Shown here piece after piece: positions 1-6,647 of a stretch of 35,944 nt of DNA (position 1 is its first letter; each line of letters opens with the position of its first letter). Under the pieces are notes generated by a model, which was given only the letters and a program-made list of their open reading frames with translations, was not told the DNA's origin and searched no databases. This DNA comes from Thermoleophilia bacterium (GTDB lineage: Bacteria > Actinomycetota > Thermoleophilia > UBA2241): assembly GCA_016933475.1 (NCBI GenBank), contig JAFGAW010000294.1:1-35944 (forward strand), written 5' to 3'. The position numbers were made by a program, and so were the translations under genes.

Positions 1-65
1 AGGGCGAGCTCTCTCTCGCGGCCGACGATGCCGTGCTCGGCCTGGATCGTCTCGATCGGTGTCAC
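1..65 (-). CDS. Probable MoxR-type AAA+ ATPase, N-terminal fragment
   Basis: Only the first 21 codons lie in the window, and the gene runs off the left edge. Reading leftward from a GTG at 65 gives a peptide containing HGIVGREREL. This resembles the N-terminal box that precedes the Walker A loop in actinobacterial MoxR AAA+ ATPases, which are chaperone-like and often sit beside DUF58 and transglutaminase genes. Upstream of the GTG is a modest purine-rich stretch (AAAGGGAC). A nearby ATG near 107 is out of frame and soon meets a stop. It is divergent from the SulP gene. The call rests on a short peptide, so another AAA+ or STAND-type ATPase is possible. Confidence 0.42.
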   Translation of the reverse strand, partial: MTPIETIQAEHGIVGRERELA

Positions 66-130
66 GGGGTCCGTCCCTTTCGTGTCGTGCGGGTGCTCGG
101 GGGCATCGTAGCGCAAGGAAGCCGGTCAGG

Positions 131-152
131 CGGCACCCTGCCGGCACCCTGC
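131..152. repeat. Two tandem copies of an 11-bp unit
   Basis: The unit CGGCACCCTGC occurs twice back to back in the divergent intergenic region between the MoxR-like gene and the SulP gene. It is followed by a partial third copy (CGGCGCC). It may be simple slippage; no function is evident. Confidence 0.6.
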
Positions 153-222
153 CGGCGCCGGGCCCGGCCGCGCCCATGGTCACGCGGCCTGCTTCCGGCT
201 TCGTCGGCGCTCACCGAATCGC

Positions 223-228
223 TAGAGT
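223..228 (+). promoter_or_regulatory. -10 box (TAGAGT) for a leaderless SulP transcript
   Basis: TAGAGT fits TANNNT and ends exactly 7 nt before the ATG at 236, so transcription would start at or next to the start codon. No Shine-Dalgarno sequence precedes that ATG. The box is centred in a small dyad, CGCTA-GAG-TAGCG (220-232), which could also bind a regulator. No good -35 was found. Confidence 0.4.
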
Positions 229-235
229 AGCGGCC

Positions 236-1915
236 ATGCACCGCCTTGCCCGACTGCCGATCCTCACCTCGCTGCGGGGCTACGAGCGCTCGTGGCTATC
301 GCGGGACCTTACCGCGGGAGTACTGATCGTCGCTCTCGCCATCCCTTTGAGCATGGGGATGGCGGAACTGGCCGGTATGCCCCCGGTGGCCGGGCTCTAC
401 AGCTGCATCCTGCCGCTCGTCGCGTATGCGTTCTTCGGCTCGTCCCGGCAGCTCGTGGTGGCGCTCGACGCCTCGACGGCGGCGATGCTGGCCGCCGCGG
501 TCGCTGCCCTGGCCGGCGGCGACCCGCTGCGCTACGCTGCCCTCGCCGGCGGGCTGACCCTGCTGGTCGGCGCCGTCCTGCTGGTCGCCGGTATCGCACG
601 GCTCGGGCTCATCGCCGACTTTCTCTCCGAGCCCGTGCTCCTCGGCTACCAGGCCGGGTTGGCGCTCGTCGTCGTCGCCAGCCAGCTCCCGCGCATGCTG
701 GGCCTGACCGTCGAGGCCGACGCGACGCTCGAGCGCTACCTCGAGATCCTGCGCGGCCTGGGCGAGATCGAGCCGGCCGCGGCGGCCGTCGGCCTCGCGA
801 CCTTCGCGACCGTCGTCCTGCTGCGCCGCTGGAAGCCGACGGTCCCCGGGGCGCTCATCGCTCTTGTCGCCGCCGCGCTCGCGGTCTTCGTCTTCGACCT
901 CGAGCAGCGGGGCGTGGCGGCGCTCGGCCGGCTCCCGTCGGGGCTGCCCGATCTGGCCGTGCCCGACGTGGCCCTGGGCGACCTGCGGACGCTCGTTCCG
1001 GCTGCCGCCGCCATCGCCCTCGTCGCGGCGGCCGACACGCTGGTGAGCTCGCGCGCCTTCGCCGTGCGCGGCGGCTACGAGGTGAAGGCCAACGGCGACC
1101 TCATCGGTCTCGGCGCGGCCAACATCTCGTCCGCGGTCTCCGGCGGCATCACGGCCAGCGCCAGCGCGGCCCGCACTGCGGTCGCCGAATCGGTGGGGTC
1201 GAGGTCACAGGTCGCGGGGCTGACCGCCGCGACTCTCATGGCCGCCGTCCTACTCTTCCTCACCGGCCCGCTCGCCTACGTGCCGGTGGCCACGCTGGCG
1301 GCGATCGTCATCGTCGCCGTGCTCAGGCTCATCGAGCTGCCGACGCTGCGCACGCTCTGGCGCGTCCGGCGCGTCGAGTGGGCCATCGCCATCGCCGCCG
1401 CTGCCGGTGTGGTCGCGATCGGGGTGCTCGAGGGTGTCGTCATCGCCATGGGGCTCTCGCTGCTCGACTTCCTGTGGCGCACGACGCGACCGCGCGACGC
1501 CGTGCTCGGCGTGGTCCCCGGGCGCGCGGGCTACCACGACGTCGCCCGGGCGAAGGGCGCACGCACGCTCCCGGGCGTCCTCGTCTACCGCTTCGGCGCC
1601 CCGCTCTTCTACGCCAATGCCGAGCGATTCCGCACACGAGTGCGCACGCTGGCGCGACGCGGCGACGGCACGCGCCTCGTCGTGGTCGATGCGTCCACCG
1701 TCTCCGACATCGACGTCACCGCCGGGCGGATGCTGGGCGAGCTCCAGGAGGAGCTTGCCGCGCGCGGCGTGCGCCTGGTCGTCGCCGAGGCGCTGCGCGA
1801 CGTGCGCGAGCTGCTCGTCGGCGACGAGCTCAAGGTCGACTTCACCGCGGCGGACATGTACGACACCGTCGACGAGGCGGTCGCTGCCGCCGGCGTCGGC
1901 CCTGAGGTGTCGTAG
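236..1915 (+). CDS. SulP-family anion permease with C-terminal STAS domain
   Basis: This is a 559-residue polytopic membrane protein of the SulP (SLC26-like) family, which moves sulfate, bicarbonate or other anions across the cytoplasmic membrane. The N-terminal two thirds carries many hydrophobic segments. It includes the early GVLIVALAIPLSMGMAELAG stretch and the PPVAGLYSC motif, typical of the first transport helices. The last ~110 residues form a cytosolic STAS domain (LVVVDASTVSDIDVTAG), related to anti-sigma antagonists. The open frame extends back to 59, but homology begins at the ATG at 236, and a -10 box lies just upstream. Length matches the family. The transported ion cannot be told from sequence, and no carbonic anhydrase or sulfate-assimilation gene is adjacent. 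Confidence 0.9.
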   Translation: MHRLARLPILTSLRGYERSWLSRDLTAGVLIVALAIPLSMGMAELAGMPPVAGLYSCILPLVAYAFFGSSRQLVVALDASTAAMLAAAVAALAGGDPLRYAALAGGLTLLVGAVLLVAGIARLGLIADFLSEPVLLGYQAGLALVVVASQLPRMLGLTVEADATLERYLEILRGLGEIEPAAAAVGLATFATVVLLRRWKPTVPGALIALVAAALAVFVFDLEQRGVAALGRLPSGLPDLAVPDVALGDLRTLVPAAAAIALVAAADTLVSSRAFAVRGGYEVKANGDLIGLGAANISSAVSGGITASASAARTAVAESVGSRSQVAGLTAATLMAAVLLFLTGPLAYVPVATLAAIVIVAVLRLIELPTLRTLWRVRRVEWAIAIAAAAGVVAIGVLEGVVIAMGLSLLDFLWRTTRPRDAVLGVVPGRAGYHDVARAKGARTLPGVLVYRFGAPLFYANAERFRTRVRTLARRGDGTRLVVVDASTVSDIDVTAGRMLGELQEELAARGVRLVVAEALRDVRELLVGDELKVDFTAADMYDTVDEAVAAAGVGPEVS

Positions 1916-2060
1916 CCGGCGGCGTCGCGCGCCCGTCCCGAGACGCCGGCCAACGTCACCCGCATGCCGGCGCCATGGTGAACGTCGCCGCCTGCCGTGA
2001 GTCTCGCCGGAGCGCGCCGCTCCCGGCAGACTGCAGACAGGTCCTTCCCCCTTGCGAAGC

Positions 2061-2078
2061 GTTACCGTGGGAGGTAAC
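2061..2078. promoter_or_regulatory. Inverted repeat GTTACC-N6-GGTAAC, candidate operator
   Basis: A perfect 6-bp dyad with a 6-bp spacer lies 8 nt before the GTG of the DUF4160-like gene. It overlaps that gene's purine-rich ribosome site (GGGAGG). A repressor here, perhaps the HTH protein encoded by the second gene, could block both transcription and translation. Regulation is inferred. Confidence 0.45.
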
Positions 2079-2085
2079 ACTTCCG

Positions 2086-2280
2086 GTGACGAAGGTGCGC
2101 CGCGGTGGCTACGTGTTCCTGACCTGGAAGGGCGACCATCCCCCGCGGCATGTGCAGGTCCTTCGCGCGGGGCGGCTGGTGCTGAAGTGGAACCTCGAGC
2201 ACGGCCGCCCCATGCAAGGCGTCGCCACCGGCAAGCTGCTGGCGCTGATCCGTCAGCTCGAAGACGAGGGTCGGCTGTGA
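2086..2280 (+). CDS. Small DUF4160-like protein, possible toxin-antitoxin component
   Basis: This 64-residue protein has the layout of DUF4160 proteins: GGYVFLTWKGDHPPRHVQVL recalls the family's G-Y-x-F ... PPHVHV motif. A hydrophobic strand (GRLVLKW) and a C-terminal helix follow. A longer in-frame start at 1975 would add residues with no family look. GTG at 2086 is chosen because GGGAGG lies 11 nt upstream and homology begins there. It overlaps the next gene by 4 bases (GTGA), implying coupled translation. DUF4160 genes are often paired with a DNA-binding or DUF2442 partner and have been proposed as toxin-antitoxin-like. The activity of this protein is unknown. Confidence 0.68.
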   Translation: MTKVRRGGYVFLTWKGDHPPRHVQVLRAGRLVLKWNLEHGRPMQGVATGKLLALIRQLEDEGRL

Positions 2281-2753
2281 GGATCACCTCGGTCACGGCA
2301 AACAACCGCAAGAGGGCGTTCGAGGTGCGGACACGTCGCGGCGAGTGGCTCTTCCCGTACGGCAAGGCCGAGCCGACGCCGACGCCGACGGCGTCGGATC
2401 GGCTGGTAGAGGTCTTCATCGACCCGGAGCTGGGCCGGGAGGGCTTCACGTATCTGCTTGCGTCCGGCGCCGAGGGGTCGGTGCACATCGACCACGTGCT
2501 CGACTACAACGAAGAGCCGGGCTACATGCGCGACCTGCTGCTCCACAATCTCACCGTGCAGGCGCTGGAACGGATCGAGACGAGCGCGCTCTCCCGGCGC
2601 GAGATCATCCGTCGCCCGGGCACGTCCCCGGCGCAGTTCTACCGGCTGATCGACCCGACCGACTACCGCAAGTCGGTCGACAAGCTGCTGGCGCTGCTGC
2701 AGGTGCTCGACTGCGAGGTCGACCTCGTGGTGCGGGACCGCAGGAGCGCCTGA
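2277..2753 (+). CDS. Protein with C-terminal helix-turn-helix, partner of the DUF4160-like gene
   Basis: This 158-residue protein starts at the GTG overlapping the previous stop. The N-terminal half is beta-rich (RITSVTANNRKRAFEVRTRR) and somewhat like DUF2442. It is followed by an acidic stretch and then a C-terminal XRE-like helix-turn-helix: LSRREIIRRPGTSPAQFYRL, then a segment ending in DCEVDLVVR. A plausible role is DNA-binding antitoxin or autorepressor acting on the GTTACC/GGTAAC dyad upstream. An alternative is a simple regulator unrelated to toxin-antitoxin systems. The open frame extends back to 2052, but that part is a shadow of the first gene. Confidence 0.7.
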   Translation: MRITSVTANNRKRAFEVRTRRGEWLFPYGKAEPTPTPTASDRLVEVFIDPELGREGFTYLLASGAEGSVHIDHVLDYNEEPGYMRDLLLHNLTVQALERIETSALSRREIIRRPGTSPAQFYRLIDPTDYRKSVDKLLALLQVLDCEVDLVVRDRRSA

Positions 2754-2762
2754 GCACCCGCC

Positions 2763-2781
2763 GGTCACCTCGTCAGTGACC
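2763..2781. terminator. Weak bidirectional hairpin between convergent genes
   Basis: GGTCAC and GTGACC form a 6-bp stem with a 7-nt loop in the 19-bp gap between the convergent HTH and nitroreductase genes. It extends into the nitroreductase stop codon and has no strong U-tract. Confidence 0.35.
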
Positions 2782-3621
2782 TTGGGTCTCCGTTGATCCC
2801 GGGCCCGTCCAGCGCGCGATCCACCACGCCACTGAGCGGTTCAGCTCGGCCGTGAAGGCGGCGGTGAACTTGCGCGCGTAGACGTCCTGGACGCAGGTGA
2901 CGGCGCCCGGCGCGAAGCCCCGGGCGCCGTGGGCGCGGTCAAGGTCGTCCGAGGCCTCGCGCAGCTCGTCGGCGCTCAGTCGCCGGTAGGCGTTGCGGTG
3001 CACGACATGGCTCTCGTAGCGCTCGGTCACGCGCAGCCTCGTCTTCGGCCTGCCGAAACAGAGCAGGGCGACGGGAAATGTGTAGCGCGGCAGGTCGAGG
3101 AGGTCGGCGTGGGTCTCGGCCTGCTCCATGATGTCGCCGATGTAGCACGAGCCGATGCCGAGCGACTCGGCGGCGATGACCGCGTTCTGGGCGGCGACGA
3201 GGGCGTCGCAGCAGGCCAGCAAGAGGTCGCCGGGGCCCGGCGTGACGCCGTGCGGCACGCCCTCCATTGCGTCGACGCCGGCGGCGGCGAAGAGGTCCAT
3301 CCACTTCTGGTAGTCGGCGACGAACAGGAGGACCCACGGGGCACGGGCGATGAAGGGTTGGTCGTCGCACGTGACGGCGAGCCGGTCTTTGAGCGCCTGG
3401 TCCTCGATCTCGATGATGGAGTACAGCATGAGATTACCGGCCGTCGGGGCACGCATGGTGGTGTGCAGGATCGTCCGCTTCTCGGTGTCCGTGAGCGGTG
3501 TGGGGTCGTAGGCGCGCGTCGAGCAGCGCGCGTCCATGAGCTCGATGGTGGGGTTCACGGGCACGTCCGCACTCAGGGGTCCGTCGTGCTTCCCGGCCGC
3601 GTCCGACGGCACGCTGTCCAC
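2773..3621 (-). CDS. Nitroreductase-family FMN oxidoreductase
   Basis: This 282-residue cytosolic flavoprotein is of the nitroreductase superfamily, which reduces nitroaromatics, quinones or flavins with NAD(P)H. The FMN-binding start is clear: RCSTRAYDP near residue 33, then APTAGN. Later ALVAAQNAVIAAESLGIGSCYIG matches the conserved helix and glycine turn, and VALLCFGRPK matches the C-terminal dimer strand. Two GTG codons can start it, at 3627 and 3621. The latter is preferred because GGGAGG sits 5-6 nt upstream of it but touches the former. About 50 residues follow the usual family end. CsaA lies 10 bp upstream on the same strand, so the two are probably cotranscribed. The substrate is unknown. 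Confidence 0.88.
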   Translation of the reverse strand: MDSVPSDAAGKHDGPLSADVPVNPTIELMDARCSTRAYDPTPLTDTEKRTILHTTMRAPTAGNLMLYSIIEIEDQALKDRLAVTCDDQPFIARAPWVLLFVADYQKWMDLFAAAGVDAMEGVPHGVTPGPGDLLLACCDALVAAQNAVIAAESLGIGSCYIGDIMEQAETHADLLDLPRYTFPVALLCFGRPKTRLRVTERYESHVVHRNAYRRLSADELREASDDLDRAHGARGFAPGAVTCVQDVYARKFTAAFTAELNRSVAWWIARWTGPGSTETQGH

Positions 3622-3631
3622 AGTCACCTCC

Positions 3632-3982
3632 CTACCCGGCGCGCACGCCGTCGGGGACGGGCTTCTCGGGCACGGCGAGGACCGGCGTGATGCCGTCCTC
3701 GAAGCCGATGTCGAAGAGCAAGCCCTCGGAGACGACGCCGGCCATCGTGCGCGGCGCCAGGTTGACGACGAAGAGCGCCTGGCGCCCCTCGATCTCGCGC
3801 GGGTCGTCGCGCTCCTTCTTCATGCCGGCGAGGATGGTGCGGCGGAAGTCGCCGAAGTCGACGTCGAGCCGCACGAGCTTGCCGGAGCCGGGCACGTCGC
3901 CCACGGCGACGATCGTCCCGACCCGTACGTCGAGCGCCGCCACGGCGTCGATGTCGACCGCGTCCTTGACCGGTGCGCCCAT
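3632..3982 (-). CDS. csaA: CsaA-like tRNA-binding domain protein
   Basis: This 116-residue protein is essentially one tRNA-binding OB-fold, like CsaA or the C-terminal domain of methionyl-tRNA synthetase. The diagnostic stretches are ALDVRVGTIV, GSGKLVRLDVDFG, LFVVNLAPRTMAGVVSEGLL and the C-terminal PVLAVPEK. Such free-standing proteins form dimers and bind tRNA, and CsaA has also been described as a secretion chaperone. The open frame runs back to 4414, but the ATG at 3982 has a strong AGGAGG site 6 nt upstream and gives the exact family length. It probably forms a two-gene unit with the nitroreductase. It is divergent from marR across a 304-bp intergenic region. Confidence 0.9.
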   Translation of the reverse strand: MGAPVKDAVDIDAVAALDVRVGTIVAVGDVPGSGKLVRLDVDFGDFRRTILAGMKKERDDPREIEGRQALFVVNLAPRTMAGVVSEGLLFDIGFEDGITPVLAVPEKPVPDGVRAG

Positions 3983-4221
3983 TCTCGCCTCCTGATCTGC
4001 ACCCCCGTCGTGAGCGATGGTACAGCGGCGAGCGTCAACGGGGGGAGCGCTACCCTCCACAGGCCCTTTGGAGCGCGGGGGAGCCGGCCGCGGTGTCCGG
4101 TTCGCCCGCGCGCGGGTTCGTGCACCGGTCCCAGCTCGCCCCAGCGCGGGTCCGCCCGTCCGGCACATCGCGCCGACGCCCGCTCGCCGTCGCGCCTCCT
4201 CCTCTGGGGCAAGCAGCTTTG

Positions 4222-4251
4222 TTGCCAGGCTAATGGTTAGCATGCTAATCT
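4222..4251 (+). promoter_or_regulatory. Promoter of the marR-ABC operon
   Basis: TTGCCA (4222-4227) and TAATCT (4246-4251) are separated by 18 nt, a good vegetative-type promoter. It predicts a start near 4258 and a ~29-nt leader with AAGGAG before the ATG at 4287. The MarR-type palindrome covers the spacer and the start of the -10. Confidence 0.6.
4237..4248. promoter_or_regulatory. MarR operator palindrome TTAGCATGCTAA
   Basis: This is a perfect 12-bp palindrome, the style of site bound by many MarR dimers. It sits between the -35 and -10 of the promoter driving marR itself. Binding would block RNA polymerase, giving autorepression relieved by a ligand. The site is read directly; the binding is inferred from family behaviour. 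Confidence 0.65.
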
Positions 4252-4286
4252 TTTTGTGCTGGTTCGGCACGAAGGAGCCCCCAACG

Positions 4287-4871
4287 ATGCACCGCAGCAG
4301 TGAAGACTGCACGCGACCCCCGGGGTCGCCCCCGGAGTCCGCCGGCCTCGACGAGGCGTCGGCGGCGCTCTTCCGCGCCTTCGGGCAGGCGTTGCGCCTG
4401 CATCGGCAGTTCATGGCCCGGCGGCTCGGCGAGACCGACCTTCACCCCGGTCAGGCCGCCTGCCTCGGAGTGCTCGCGCACCGTGACGGCATCGCCCAGC
4501 GCGACCTCGCCGAGGCGCTGCACATCGCGCCGCCCACGCTCAGCCGCATGCTGCAGTCGATGGAGAAGAACGGCGTCGTGGAGCGCCGCGACGACGAGGC
4601 GGACCAGCGGCTCAGCCGGGTGTACATGACCGACGCGGGCCGCACCGTCGCACGCGAGATGCGGGCCGCGATGGCCGACCACATCCCCGTCGCCGTGGCG
4701 GCGCTGTCGGACGATGAGCGCGTGGAGCTCGCGCGCCTGCTCGACAAGCTCAGCGCGAGCATCGCGCTCTCCCTCGGTGACGACGGCCCCGGCGCCCGTG
4801 CAGGCACGGAGCAGGACGGGCGCGCGGGCGAAGCGGGTCGCGCCCGCCACGGCGACGGAGGGTCACGGTGA
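4287..4871 (+). CDS. MarR-family transcriptional regulator
   Basis: This 194-residue winged-helix repressor has the MarR core from about residue 20 to 160. It includes LHPGQAACLGVLAHRDGIAQ, then the recognition helix IAPPTLSRMLQSMEKNGVVE and the wing ERRDDEADQRLSRVYMT. The ATG at 4287 has AAGGAG 9 nt upstream, whereas the longer frame back to 4017 crosses the promoter. The acidic, Gly/Arg-rich last ~35 residues look unstructured. The stop overlaps the GTG of the first ABC gene by 4 bases, so repressor and exporter are translationally coupled. This is the usual arrangement for a drug-sensing efflux operon. The ligand is unknown. Confidence 0.92.
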   Translation: MHRSSEDCTRPPGSPPESAGLDEASAALFRAFGQALRLHRQFMARRLGETDLHPGQAACLGVLAHRDGIAQRDLAEALHIAPPTLSRMLQSMEKNGVVERRDDEADQRLSRVYMTDAGRTVAREMRAAMADHIPVAVAALSDDERVELARLLDKLSASIALSLGDDGPGARAGTEQDGRAGEAGRARHGDGGSR

Positions 4872-6607
4872 TCCGGCTGCTGCGCGAGCGCCTGCGACCC
4901 TACGCGCAGCAGATCGTCGTCATCGGCGCGCTCGTCCTCGTTCAGGCGATCGCCAGCCTCTACCTGCCGACGCTCAACGCCGACATCATCAACGACGGCG
5001 TCGTCACCGGCGACATCGACTACATCCTGCGCACCGGCGGCATCATGCTCGTGGTCACGCTCGTCTTCGTCGTCGCGGCCGTCGCCAGCGTGTACCTGGG
5101 CTCCCGGGTATCGATGGGGATGGGGCGCGACGTGCGCGGAGCCCTCTTCCGCCGCGTGGAGAGCTTCTCGCAGGCCGAGGTCAACCACTTCGGCACGCCG
5201 TCGCTGATCACGCGCACGACCAACGACGTGCAGCAGGTGCAGATGGTCGTGCTGATGATCCTCAACGTCATCCTCCTGGCCCCGATGATGATGGTGGGCG
5301 GGATCATCATGTCGCTGCGGCTCAACGTGGAGCTGTCGACCGTCGTCTTCGTGGCGATCCCGGTCCTGCTGGCGTTCATCGCCGCGATGGTCCGCGCGAC
5401 GTTGCCGCTGTTCCAGTCGATGCAGGCGAAGATCGACCGGGTGAACCAGGTCACGCGCGAGGTCCTGAGCGGCATCCGCGTGATCCGCGCCTTCGACCGC
5501 ACGCGTCACGAGGAGGAGCGTTTCACGGCCGCCAACCGCGACCTGACGTGGACGACGCTCAAGGTGAATCGACTCTTCGCCCTCATGTTCCCGACGGTCG
5601 GCATCGTCCTGAACCTCTCCATGGTGGCGATCATGTGGTTCGGCGGCCGGCAGATCGCCGACGGCGACATGCCGATCGGCGACCTGACCGCCTTCCTCAC
5701 CTACATCATCCAGATCCTCTTCTCGGTGATCATGGCGACCATCCTGTTCGTGATGGTGCCGCGCGCCGCGGCGTCGGCGGAGCGCATCCAGGCCGTGCTG
5801 GAGACCGAACCGTCGATCGTCGACCCGGCCACGCCGGCGCGCGACGTACCGTTGCGCGGCCGCGTCGAGTTCCGCGACGTCGAGTTCCGCTACCCGCACG
5901 CCGAGGAGCCGGTGCTCAGCGGCATCAGCTTCACCGCTGCACCGGGGGAGACGGTGGCCATCGTCGGCAGCACCGGCTGCGGCAAGTCCACGCTCATCAG
6001 CCTGATCCCTCGCTTCTACGACGTGACCGCGGGCAGCGTGCTGGTCGACGGCGTCGACGTGCGCGAGTTCGAGCTCAAGGACCTGTGGCGCAGGATCGGC
6101 CTGGTGCCGCAGAAGTCCTTCCTCTTCAGCGGCACCGTGGCCGGCAACTTGCGCCAGGGCGACGCGGCCGCGAGCGATGAAGAGCTCTGGCACGTGCTCG
6201 AGACGGCGCAGGGCCGCGAATTCGTCGAGGAGATGCCGGAGCGGCTCGCGGCGGCGGTCGCGCAGGGCGGCGCCAGCGTCTCGGGTGGCCAGCGCCAGCG
6301 CCTGGCGATCGCACGGGCGCTGGCCAAGCGCGCCCCCATCAACATCTTCGACGACAGCTTCTCGGCCCTGGACTTCACGACCGACGCGCGCCTGCGCGCG
6401 GCCCTGAAGAAGGAGATGGCCGAGGCGACGGTCATCATCGTCGCGCAGCGTGTCGGCACCATCATGCGCGCCGACCGCATCATCGTGCTCGAGAACGGCA
6501 CGATCGCCGCCATGGGCACGCACGCGCAGCTGCTCGAGACCAGCGAGACGTATCGCGAGATCGTCGCCTCGCAGCTCGGCCTCGACGGCGCGGAGGGCGT
6601 GGCGTGA
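4868..6607 (+). CDS. ABC exporter half-transporter with degenerate ATPase site
   Basis: This 579-residue half-transporter has a six-helix membrane domain (about 1-310) and a C-terminal nucleotide-binding domain. Walker A is GSTGCGKST (367-375) and the signature SGGQ (472-475) is canonical. However, the catalytic Glu after Walker B is Asp (IFDDS, D496), and the switch His is Gln (VAQR, Q527). This is the pattern of the degenerate partner in heterodimeric exporters such as TM287/288 or BmrCD. The GTG start overlaps marR's stop and has GGAGGG upstream. It should pair with the next gene to export drugs or lipids across the cytoplasmic membrane. The substrate is unknown. Confidence 0.93.
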   Translation: MIRLLRERLRPYAQQIVVIGALVLVQAIASLYLPTLNADIINDGVVTGDIDYILRTGGIMLVVTLVFVVAAVASVYLGSRVSMGMGRDVRGALFRRVESFSQAEVNHFGTPSLITRTTNDVQQVQMVVLMILNVILLAPMMMVGGIIMSLRLNVELSTVVFVAIPVLLAFIAAMVRATLPLFQSMQAKIDRVNQVTREVLSGIRVIRAFDRTRHEEERFTAANRDLTWTTLKVNRLFALMFPTVGIVLNLSMVAIMWFGGRQIADGDMPIGDLTAFLTYIIQILFSVIMATILFVMVPRAAASAERIQAVLETEPSIVDPATPARDVPLRGRVEFRDVEFRYPHAEEPVLSGISFTAAPGETVAIVGSTGCGKSTLISLIPRFYDVTAGSVLVDGVDVREFELKDLWRRIGLVPQKSFLFSGTVAGNLRQGDAAASDEELWHVLETAQGREFVEEMPERLAAAVAQGGASVSGGQRQRLAIARALAKRAPINIFDDSFSALDFTTDARLRAALKKEMAEATVIIVAQRVGTIMRADRIIVLENGTIAAMGTHAQLLETSETYREIVASQLGLDGAEGVA

Positions 6608-6647
6608 GCGCGGCGGGGCCGGGGGTCGTGGGCGTGAGGAGCGCCAC

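Larger units (their letters stand above)
3983..4286. other. Divergent intergenic region between csaA and marR
   Basis: This 304-bp gap holds no convincing gene. Its marR-proximal end is unusually AT-rich for this genome and contains a promoter and the 12-bp palindrome listed separately. The csaA side shows a strong ribosome site but no clear -35/-10 pair. Confidence 0.6.

Noticed and set aside
4451-6523. 690-codon open frame on the minus strand opposite the MarR and first ABC genes
   Set aside because: It has low-complexity His/Asp/Arg-rich content, no motifs and no ribosome site. It is a typical shadow frame in GC-rich DNA opposite real genes with full motif sets.
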